13,000 nt of DNA from an uncultured Lachnospiraceae bacterium (lineage in GTDB: Bacteria > Bacillota_A > Clostridia > Lachnospirales > Lachnospiraceae): positions 1 through 13,000 of the forward strand of contig CAMOGO010000010.1 of the NCBI GenBank assembly GCA_946614075.1, read 5' to 3'. A model generated the notes under the pieces. That model did not search any database, was not told the DNA's origin, and saw nothing but the letters and a program-made list of their open reading frames with translations. The translations under genes were made by a program, and so were the position numbers. Positions within the stretch are counted from its first letter, which is position 1; every line of letters starts with the position of its first letter. Below, piece by piece: positions 7,498 through 13,000 of the stretch.

Positions 7498-9074
7498 AGA
7501 AGCGGAGAAATCAGTCTCAGCATCAGCTGCAGGATCCTGAGGGACGCATTCCGGCCGGTCGTGTACTGCTCCGTGACCTCCGTGCTCTGGGCCATGATGT
7601 CCTCAAAGTCCTCGCGGGTGTCGGTCACGGCCTTGCAGTTCATGTACAGGCAGGCGTTTTCAAAGTGATGGTACAGGCTGCGGTAGTCCAGATTCATGGT
7701 ACCGCAGATGGCCGCCTTATCGTCCGTCACGCACATTTTGCAGTGGCAGAAGCCGGGCGTCCATTCGTAGATCCGGACGCCGTCGCGAGCCAGGGCATTG
7801 TAGTAGCTTCTGGTGCAGGAGAAAACGAGTTTTTTGTCCGGGATGCCGGGGGTGATGACACGGACATCCACGCCGCGTCTCGCCGCCAGGCTCAGTGCGC
7901 TGATGGTTTCGTCCGTCAGGATCAGATAGGGCGTCACGAACCAGCAGTAGTCTACCGCTTTGTTGGCCATGCTCATGTAGACATCTTCGCCGATATACAC
8001 GTCATCCAGAGGGCTGTCAGCATACGGCTGTACAAAGGCGCCGGACTCCGCTTTCGTGTATTCAAACTCCGGCAGATACGGATCGATGTCGGCATCGTCC
8101 TTGTCGCCATCCTTGACAGCGTTCCAGTTTTCCAGGAAGGTGATGGTAAGGCTTCGGACGGCGGGACCGGTGATCTTGACGCCGGTGTCCTTCCACAGGC
8201 CGTAGGGATGGGTGAGGTTGAAATATTCGTTCGCGAGATTGTAGCCGCCGGTAAAGCCGACGCGGCCGTCGATGACTGTGATTTTCCGGTGGTCGCGGTT
8301 GTTCAGGAACACGTTAAGTCCGGGGGCGAAGGGGTTGAAAACACGGCACTTGATGCCGGCAGACTCCAGCCGGGTGATGAAATCCTTGTTGATGAAGCCA
8401 ATCGACCCCATGTCGTCATAAAATACACGCACTTCCACACCGGCGCGGACACGCTCTTCCAGGATCTCCTGGATGCTGTGCCATGACTCGGCATCCTCGA
8501 TCGCATGGTATTCCATGAAGATGAAATGCTGTGCTTTTTTCATCTCCTCCTTCTGCGCGGCCAGTCCGTCGGAGGCGTCTTTGTAATAGACGATATCGGT
8601 ATTGGCGTAGACCGGGTATTTCGCATTTTTCACGATGTACTCCGAAATGCCGGCGAGCTGCGGATCGTATTCGCGAAGCTTCTCCGACGCCTCCTCGGCA
8701 TCGCTGCCGTAGGATCCCTCGAAAAGCCTGGGTAGGATCACGCTGTCAATATCCTCGTAGCGCTTGCGCATTTTGTGCGGCTTGGCATTGAGGCCGACGA
8801 TCAGGTAGATGCCCAGACCGACGATCGGAGCGGACATGATCAGGATGATCCAGGAGAGGCGGATGCCGGCCGTTTTATGCATGCTGTAGATACCGAGCAC
8901 AGCGAGCACGGCGATGATACGGGTTGCGATGTTGATCCAGACAGCATGCTCATTCAGGCTTGTGAAAAGTAGAATCAGAAAAGTCGCTTCCAGGACAAGG
9001 ACAAGGACAGAAAGTATCATTCTGCGGACTCCGTTCTGGACGGCGGCTTTTTGTTCGAGCGTCGATGTGTTCAT
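7494..9074 (-). CDS. cls: Cardiolipin synthase (phospholipase D superfamily)
   Basis: This 526-residue membrane enzyme condenses two phosphatidylglycerol molecules to cardiolipin and glycerol. The N-terminus has hydrophobic segments at about residues 19-37, 46-65 and 73-95 (PLDc_N-type anchor). Two HxKxxxxD catalytic motifs follow: HRKITVID at 262-269 with GGYNLANEY after it, and HCKMCVTD at 444-451 with GTMNLDYRSL after it. Both are intact, and the length fits bacterial cardiolipin synthases of the ClsA type. The start at ATG 9074 has a GGAGGA site (9081-9086) seven bases upstream. The gene converges on the YjbR-alkyltransferase gene, sharing the bases TTAA at the two stops, and no terminator separates them. 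It is transcribed from its own promoter, apart from the oxidoreductase genes upstream on the same strand. Confidence 0.95.
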   Translation of the reverse strand: MNTSTLEQKAAVQNGVRRMILSVLVLVLEATFLILLFTSLNEHAVWINIATRIIAVLAVLGIYSMHKTAGIRLSWIILIMSAPIVGLGIYLIVGLNAKPHKMRKRYEDIDSVILPRLFEGSYGSDAEEASEKLREYDPQLAGISEYIVKNAKYPVYANTDIVYYKDASDGLAAQKEEMKKAQHFIFMEYHAIEDAESWHSIQEILEERVRAGVEVRVFYDDMGSIGFINKDFITRLESAGIKCRVFNPFAPGLNVFLNNRDHRKITVIDGRVGFTGGYNLANEYFNLTHPYGLWKDTGVKITGPAVRSLTITFLENWNAVKDGDKDDADIDPYLPEFEYTKAESGAFVQPYADSPLDDVYIGEDVYMSMANKAVDYCWFVTPYLILTDETISALSLAARRGVDVRVITPGIPDKKLVFSCTRSYYNALARDGVRIYEWTPGFCHCKMCVTDDKAAICGTMNLDYRSLYHHFENACLYMNCKAVTDTREDFEDIMAQSTEVTEQYTTGRNASLRILQLMLRLISPLL

Positions 9075-9141
9075 ATGATTTCCTCCGGTTTCCTTCGTTG
9101 CGCGAAAGCTGCGCTGTTAACTGAGAATAACTTCTTTCGTT

Positions 9142-9169
9142 ATCATACTAAATCAGGGCGATTTTGCAA
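9142..9169 (-). promoter_or_regulatory. Sigma-70-type promoter for cardiolipin synthase
   Basis: On the minus strand TTGCAA (9164-9169) and TATGAT (9142-9147) are separated by 16 bases, about 70 bases upstream of the cls start and just past the terminator of the preceding unit. Both hexamers are close to consensus. Confidence 0.6.
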
Positions 9170-9170
9170 C

Positions 9171-9200
9171 AAAAAAGGCTGGCGGTCGAAACCGTCAGCC
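9171..9200 (-). terminator. Intrinsic terminator after third A/B pair
   Basis: On the minus strand the stem GGCTGACGGT / ACCGCCAGCC (10 positions, one A/C mismatch) has a TTCG tetraloop and is followed by six Ts (plus-strand A-run 9171-9176). It lies 15 bases after the stop of the iron-sulfur gene. Confidence 0.9.
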
Positions 9201-9215
9201 TCCTGACTCACTCAC

Positions 9216-9800
9216 TTAGAACTTCTGTACCCAGTCCTCGGAAACAGCTTCCGGAGAAGGTGTGATCAGAAGGGAAGGACCGGTGATGTCGGAAATCGGC
9301 AGGCACTCCAGGTCGCAGACAGCGTCCGGATATTTTGCCATCAGATCCTCGAGCTCACCAAACTCCAGTGCGCGCATGCCGCAGGCATCGACGCAGACAG
9401 GGTTCATGCCCTTGGAGGTGAGAGTGTAGCAGCCATCGCACTTGGCAGCGACGGTCTTGCCTTCCTTCTCGATCAGGATCGGCTCCTGATAAGGGCAAGC
9501 CTCGGTGCAGGTGCCGCAGCCAATGCAGAGCTCATCATCGTGGAGAACCAGGCCGGTCTCCTCGTCCTTGTACATGGCGCCGGACGCGCAGGCTGCCACG
9601 CAGGCAGGGTTCGCGCAGTGGTTGCAGGCTATGGAAAGCGGATAGAACCAAGGGTTCGGGAACTTGCCGCCTTCGAAGGTATCGACTTTACGGAAAATCT
9701 CGCCGGGATTCATCAGATCATTACGGTCGCGGCAAGCGATCTGGCAGGCATGGCAGCCTACACAGATAGGCATATTGAAGTAAAATGCTTTCTGTCCCAT
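9216..9800 (-). CDS. DmsB-like four-cluster [4Fe-4S] electron-transfer subunit (B3)
   Basis: This 194-residue electron-transfer partner of the catalytic subunit at 9824-12538 has four cysteine groups: CVGCHACQIAC near residue 12, CNHCANPACVAAC near 57, CIGCGTCTEAC near 92 and CDGCYTLTSKGMNPVCVDAC near 118. The last group ends CG rather than the usual CP. It is more divergent than the two plus-strand copies, which resemble each other. The start at ATG 9800 has an AAGGAGG site a few bases upstream in a 23-base gap after the catalytic gene, so the two are one operon. No membrane-anchor gene follows; a terminator does. Confidence 0.94.
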   Translation of the reverse strand: MGQKAFYFNMPICVGCHACQIACRDRNDLMNPGEIFRKVDTFEGGKFPNPWFYPLSIACNHCANPACVAACASGAMYKDEETGLVLHDDELCIGCGTCTEACPYQEPILIEKEGKTVAAKCDGCYTLTSKGMNPVCVDACGMRALEFGELEDLMAKYPDAVCDLECLPISDITGPSLLITPSPEAVSEDWVQKF

Positions 9801-9823
9801 ATTGTAATCCTCCTTTCCTTCTA

Positions 9824-12538
9824 TTACATCTCATCCGGGAAGATGATTCTCTTCTCCCACATGCAGTCGGGAAGGATATCCTGATCTTCATACTTCGAAA
9901 TGAGGCAGTTGTTGGAGTTGAAACCGGTATGGCCCTGACCGGTCGGAACCGGGCTGGACAGGGTGTTGGTAGCACCGGCGATATCGACGCCGTCAGCATT
10001 GAGCTGTGCCCATGCACCCTCGCCAAGGGAGATGACACCAGGGTTGATACGCTCGGTGACGTATGCAGGACGTGCAACCTTGCCGTAAGGGCTCTCCAGA
10101 AGGACGTAGTCGCCGGTCTTGATGTCAAGGCCTGCCGCATCATCCGCGTTGATCCACAGCTCCTGAGGGAAGGCTTCACGCAGCCAGGTCAGGTTGTCGA
10201 ATACGTGGTGAGAACGTCTCTGATAGTGATGCGTTACCAGCTGGAACGGGCGGCCGTTTGCGATACCATCCTCGTAACCCTCGGTGATGTGAGGATAGAT
10301 CGGCAGCGGGTCCTTGGAGGAGAAGCCGACCCACTCGATGTAGTCGGACATTGCCTGGCTGTGGATCTCGAACTTGCCGGAAGGAGTATCGACCGGATTG
10401 GCCTCCGGATCGTCGATGAATGCCTTGAACGGATAGTTCGGGAAATCCTGCGGATTCGGAACCTGGAAGATACCCTTCTCCTCGAACTCGGTCAGGGTGA
10501 TCAGACCTTCCTGCGGCTCCAGAACGATCTCGTGGCCGGCCTTCTCAGCATAGCGTGCGATATCATCTTCGGTGATGGTAAGGAGAGTCTTTTTCTCGCC
10601 ATCGGTGTCGGTGTACTTGCAGCCTGCGAGCTTGTTGACCAGCTGCTGCCACTCGTCGATATCTACGATATCGTCAGCGGTGTACGGGAAGTCATCCGGA
10701 TACAGCTCGTGCATCTTGTCTGCGATGCCTCTTGCGATCTCCTGGTCGCTCTTTGCCTCGTACAGAGGATCGGTGACATGCTGTGCATAGATCAGGATCT
10801 CACGGTTGCCGCTTGCCAGAGTACCGGGGCGCTCCCACTCAGTGGTGCAAGGCAGAACGATATCGGAATACTTGGCGGAGGTGTTCAGGACGTAGTTGAC
10901 GCAGAGTGCGAAATCGACCTTCTTGTAAGCCTTGATACCCTGGGTCATAGCCTGACGCTGGTTCAGAGCACCACCGGAAGCCTGATAAATCATGTGGATG
11001 TCGACCGGATACTTGATGACCTCGCCGGTCTCCAGATCCTTGTGCATGGTGTGGGAGCCGTCCAGGACAGCGTTCCACATCTCACCATTGTTCATGGCGT
11101 AGGTCTTCTGCGGGAACGGGTTGGCAGGCATGTTGCTCTTGGAGCCGGCACCGCCGCCGGAAACCAGACCAGGACCGCCGTTGGAAGCGGAGTTGTGCAT
11201 ACAGCCGGCGATGGAAGCGCCATCACGGCCGAGCTGACCGCAGACCATACCCAGGACGCAAAGAGCGTGAGGGAAGCACTCGCCGTCGTTGATACGGGCC
11301 GGTGCGCCTGCTGCGTAGATGGAAGCCGGCTTGGTGGTAGCATACTTCACAGCCAGCTCCTTGATGGTGTCAGCCGGAACGCCGCAGATCTCGGAAGCCC
11401 ACTCAGGAGTCTTCGGACCTTCCTCGGCGAATTTGCCCTCGCCCATGACATAGTCATAGAAGTTGTCGTCGGGATCGATCTCTCTCGGCTGATAGGTGAA
11501 CGGCTCACGCTCCAGCGGATTGTAGGTCCATGCCTCGCGGTCTGCGGACGGCATATGATCGCGGTCGAAACCGACGCAGTACTTGTCCAGATACTCCTTA
11601 TCGTGGAGATCGTTTGCGATGATGTGCTGGATCATACCTAGGATCATAGCGGTATCGGTAGCAGGACGGATCGGGATCCACTGAGCCTCCAGAGGACGGA
11701 TGGACTCGGTGTAGCGAGGGTCGATGACGACGAACTCGGTGCCGGCCTTGTGAGCCTGCATGTAGTTGTACTCAGGCAGACCTGCGGAGGAAACTGCCGG
11801 GTTTGCACCCCAGAGGATGACGAGCTTCTGCGTACGAAGCGTGAAACGGTCAGGGCAGTTGTTGCTGTAGCCGCCGTTACCGGTTACGAACTTGTAGGCA
11901 TCCGGCCATGCGCCCCAGGAAACCTGGCCCCAGCGAGGGGTAAAGCCGCCCAGACCCTGAAGGACCTTAGGGAACTGGGAACCGCCAAGGACGAAGCAGG
12001 TCTCCGGACCGTACTCGTCGTACAGCTTCTTGGTGGTCTCGGCAACGAGCGTAAAGGCCTCATCCCAGGAGATGCGCTCCCACTCATCCTCACCGCGGAG
12101 ATCGCCGTTCGGATTCTCGAGGCTCCAGTTTTTACGCTTCATAGGGTATTTCAGACGATCTGCGCCGAAGACCTGTGTTCTCTGGGAACGACCTCTCTGG
12201 CAGGCTCTCTGCTGAGGGAAGTCCGGAGTATCTTCGTGATTGTCGTCTGTCTTCTGGCGAAGGACAATACCATCCTTTACCAGAGCCTTGTTCAGGCAGC
12301 GGCCGCCGCAGTTGTGCCAGCAGGCTGCGGAGATCCACTCGCCGCCTTCCTCGCGGTCGATGATCTCGGCATGCTCCACCATAGCCTCTTCACCTTCTGC
12401 GCAGACCTTGAGCTGACTGCTCTTTCCAAAGCCAGCCATGTGCAGCCCTGCAAGTGCGGCAGAAGTTGCGGCTGTGCTCTTCAGGAAATCCCGGCGGCTG
12501 AATTCTTTGCGCAGAATTCCGTTCATCAATTTTGCCAT
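9824..12538 (-). CDS. DMSO-reductase-family molybdopterin oxidoreductase, Tat-exported catalytic (DmsA-like) subunit (A3)
   Basis: This 904-residue Mo-bis-MGD catalytic subunit starts at ATG 12538, behind a strong GAAGGAGG site. The frame stays open upstream to 12742, but that stretch is a structured leader. The Tat motif SRRDFLK has its arginines at 15-16. The FS0 ligands are C73, C77, C81 (CWHNCGGRC) and C113. Ser207 in QVSWGAW aligns with the Mo-ligating serine of DmsA-type enzymes (inference). Compared with the two plus-strand paralogues it has an insertion near residue 340-375 rich in charged and aromatic residues, and it lacks their QQQQC motif. The C-terminal dinucleotide-binding domain has SHHVFDNLTWLREAFPQELW. 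It forms an operon with the iron-sulfur gene downstream. It probably acts on a different substrate from the other two; the substrate is unknown. Confidence 0.95.
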   Translation of the reverse strand: MAKLMNGILRKEFSRRDFLKSTAATSAALAGLHMAGFGKSSQLKVCAEGEEAMVEHAEIIDREEGGEWISAACWHNCGGRCLNKALVKDGIVLRQKTDDNHEDTPDFPQQRACQRGRSQRTQVFGADRLKYPMKRKNWSLENPNGDLRGEDEWERISWDEAFTLVAETTKKLYDEYGPETCFVLGGSQFPKVLQGLGGFTPRWGQVSWGAWPDAYKFVTGNGGYSNNCPDRFTLRTQKLVILWGANPAVSSAGLPEYNYMQAHKAGTEFVVIDPRYTESIRPLEAQWIPIRPATDTAMILGMIQHIIANDLHDKEYLDKYCVGFDRDHMPSADREAWTYNPLEREPFTYQPREIDPDDNFYDYVMGEGKFAEEGPKTPEWASEICGVPADTIKELAVKYATTKPASIYAAGAPARINDGECFPHALCVLGMVCGQLGRDGASIAGCMHNSASNGGPGLVSGGGAGSKSNMPANPFPQKTYAMNNGEMWNAVLDGSHTMHKDLETGEVIKYPVDIHMIYQASGGALNQRQAMTQGIKAYKKVDFALCVNYVLNTSAKYSDIVLPCTTEWERPGTLASGNREILIYAQHVTDPLYEAKSDQEIARGIADKMHELYPDDFPYTADDIVDIDEWQQLVNKLAGCKYTDTDGEKKTLLTITEDDIARYAEKAGHEIVLEPQEGLITLTEFEEKGIFQVPNPQDFPNYPFKAFIDDPEANPVDTPSGKFEIHSQAMSDYIEWVGFSSKDPLPIYPHITEGYEDGIANGRPFQLVTHHYQRRSHHVFDNLTWLREAFPQELWINADDAAGLDIKTGDYVLLESPYGKVARPAYVTERINPGVISLGEGAWAQLNADGVDIAGATNTLSSPVPTGQGHTGFNSNNCLISKYEDQDILPDCMWEKRIIFPDEM

Positions 12539-12717
12539 AATACCTCCTTCTGAGATGAAAATAAAAAAGGAATCGAACCACCATGCCGGACGGCAAACAC
12601 CCGGCACAATCACGTTCGATCCCTTCGCCAAATAGGGGCAAGCAGCGCAGTTACCCACACTACTCATCGGCTGTGCCTGCCAAGATGGCCCGACACAGCT
12701 CGGAACCTTAAGATGCT
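12539..12717 (-). promoter_or_regulatory. Structured 5' leader of A3/B3 operon, candidate riboswitch or attenuator
   Basis: Between the predicted transcription start near 12717 and the start codon, the minus-strand RNA can form three hairpins in series. The first has 7-bp arms, CTGTGTC (plus 12692-12698) with GGCACAG (12671-12677), enclosing an inner GCCA/TGGC stem. The second pairs GGGTAA (12651-12656) with TTGCCC (12636-12641). The third is terminator-like and listed separately. This order, ending in a terminator before the ribosome-binding site, is that of a transcriptional riboswitch or attenuator. I cannot match it to a named class from memory. A Moco- or metal-sensing element would fit the downstream enzyme, but this is inference. 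Confidence 0.5.
12563..12625 (-). terminator. Leader terminator upstream of A3 start codon
   Basis: On the minus strand GGGATCGAAC (plus 12614-12623) pairs with GTTCGATTCC (12569-12578), with one G-U, and the stem can extend by A-U pairs. An inner perfect TGCCGG/CCGGCA stem (12601-12606 with 12584-12589) stacks inside. Six Ts follow (12563-12568). It lies 25 bases before the A3 start codon, so it must be overcome for expression. Confidence 0.75.
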
Positions 12718-12723
12718 GTAAGA

Positions 12724-12753
12724 AGTATAATACATCGAACAATAATTAGTCAA
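12724..12753 (-). promoter_or_regulatory. Sigma-70-type promoter for A3/B3 operon with overlapping palindrome
   Basis: On the minus strand TTGACT (12748-12753) and TATACT (12724-12729), spaced by 18 bases, give a near-consensus promoter. A perfect inverted repeat, ATAATTAG (12742-12749) and CTAATTAT (12756-12763), overlaps the -35 and could be an operator. Transcription would start near 12717, leaving a leader of about 180 nt. Confidence 0.7.
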
Positions 12754-12763
12754 AGCTAATTAT

Positions 12764-12868
12764 GGTGACAATGGGGACGGGGTGACAATGGGGACGGTTC
12801 TCGGTGTCACCTCACAAGGTGACACCGAGAACCGTCCCCCCTGTCATCGAACCGTCCCCATTGTCACC
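12764..12868. repeat. REP/REPIN-like nested palindromic element
   Basis: The unit GGTGACAATGGGGACGG occurs twice in tandem (12764-12780 and 12781-12797), and its inverse lies at 12852-12868. The pairing of 12781-12799 with 12850-12868 is perfect over 19 bases. Nested inside, 12790-12811 and 12818-12839 form a perfect 22-bp inverted repeat around the loop TCACAA. The GGGGACGG core therefore appears four times, two in each orientation. This matches the build of REPINs mobilised by REP-associated tyrosine transposases (family knowledge). No transposase gene is in the window, so mobilisation would be in trans. Confidence 0.8.
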
Positions 12869-13000
12869 TTGCGCATAGATCAGGTCGACGTCCGTGAGGG
12901 TGACGACACTGTCGGTGTTCGTGCAGTAAATCATGGCGCCGCTTTCCGTGGTCAGGCTGCCGCCTGTCATGGTGAAAGAGCTGGTGCCGACGCTTGCATC
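12812..13000 (-). pseudogene. 3' remnant of a probable secreted beta-helix (adhesin-like) protein, ended by the REP element
   Basis: The minus-strand frame is open from the right edge of the window to a TGA at 12812-12814. The first 44 visible residues are rich in Thr, Ser, Gly and Asp, with TMTGGSLTTESGAMIY and TNTDSVVTLTDVDLIY, which resemble the rungs of right-handed parallel beta-helix surface proteins (inference). At 12868 the sequence becomes the REP element. The remaining 18 codons (starting GDNGDG) are REP DNA read through to the stop in its loop. There is no normal C-terminal domain or anchor. The rest of the gene lies outside the window, so it may be a truncated but expressed protein. 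Confidence 0.55.

Noticed and set aside
9785..11641. Long open frame on the plus strand opposite A3.
   Set aside because: It lies antisense to A3 and B3, whose motifs are clear; its translation has no family features.
12569..12583. GGTTCGATTCC on the minus strand looks like a tRNA T-arm.
   Set aside because: No acceptor stem, D-arm or anticodon arm fits around it, and the bases pair instead with GGGATCGAAC to form the leader terminator.
12539..12742. In-frame N-terminal extension of A3, including a possible start at 12667 with a CAAC motif.
   Set aside because: It has no ribosome-binding site, it would bury the Tat signal, and the stretch is explained by the promoter and structured leader. 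ATG 12538 has a strong GGAGG site and puts the twin arginines at 15-16.
1..13000. CRISPR arrays, rRNA, or intact transposase genes.
   Set aside because: None seen: the only repeats are the REP element and the paralogous oxidoreductase genes.

Overview
The window comes from a moderately GC-rich anaerobic bacterium with strong AGGAGG ribosome-binding sites. I infer a gut-type Bacillota (Clostridia) or Coriobacteriia, because such organisms often carry many DMSO-reductase-family enzymes paired with DmsB-like ferredoxins. The sequence alone does not fix the taxon.

Layout, left to right. (1) 1-6573, plus strand: two tandem pairs, each a molybdenum oxidoreductase catalytic subunit (DmsA-like) followed by a four-cluster iron-sulfur subunit (DmsB-like). 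The first catalytic gene is cut by the left edge of the window. The two pairs are clearly paralogous and are separated by a 244-base spacer with a perfect 12-bp inverted repeat and a possible promoter. A strong intrinsic terminator (6635-6665) closes the block. (2) 6829-7497, plus strand: a YjbR/MmcQ domain fused to an O6-alkylguanine-DNA alkyltransferase-like domain. Its stop codon overlaps that of (3), a cardiolipin synthase on the minus strand (7494-9074) with its own promoter. (4) 9216-12538, minus strand: a third, more divergent DmsA/DmsB-like pair with its own terminator. It is preceded by a strong sigma-70-type promoter and a roughly 180-nt leader that folds into several hairpins, the last followed by a T-run. 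The leader looks like a riboswitch or attenuator. (5) 12764-12868: a nested palindromic REP/REPIN-like element. (6) 12869-13000: the tail of a probable secreted beta-helix protein, minus strand, whose reading frame runs into the REP element and stops there.

How the genes fit together: all three oxidoreductase pairs should move electrons through the B subunit's four [4Fe-4S] clusters and the A subunit's FS0 cluster to or from a Mo-bis-MGD site. The two catalytic subunits whose N-termini are visible have twin-arginine signals, so the enzymes act outside the cytoplasmic membrane. None of the pairs has a DmsC/NrfD-type membrane anchor or a TorD/DmsD chaperone in this window, so the electron donor and the maturation factors must be encoded elsewhere. 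Substrates cannot be read from the sequence. The arrangement resembles the expanded DMSO-reductase-family repertoires of gut anaerobes, which include catechol dehydroxylases.
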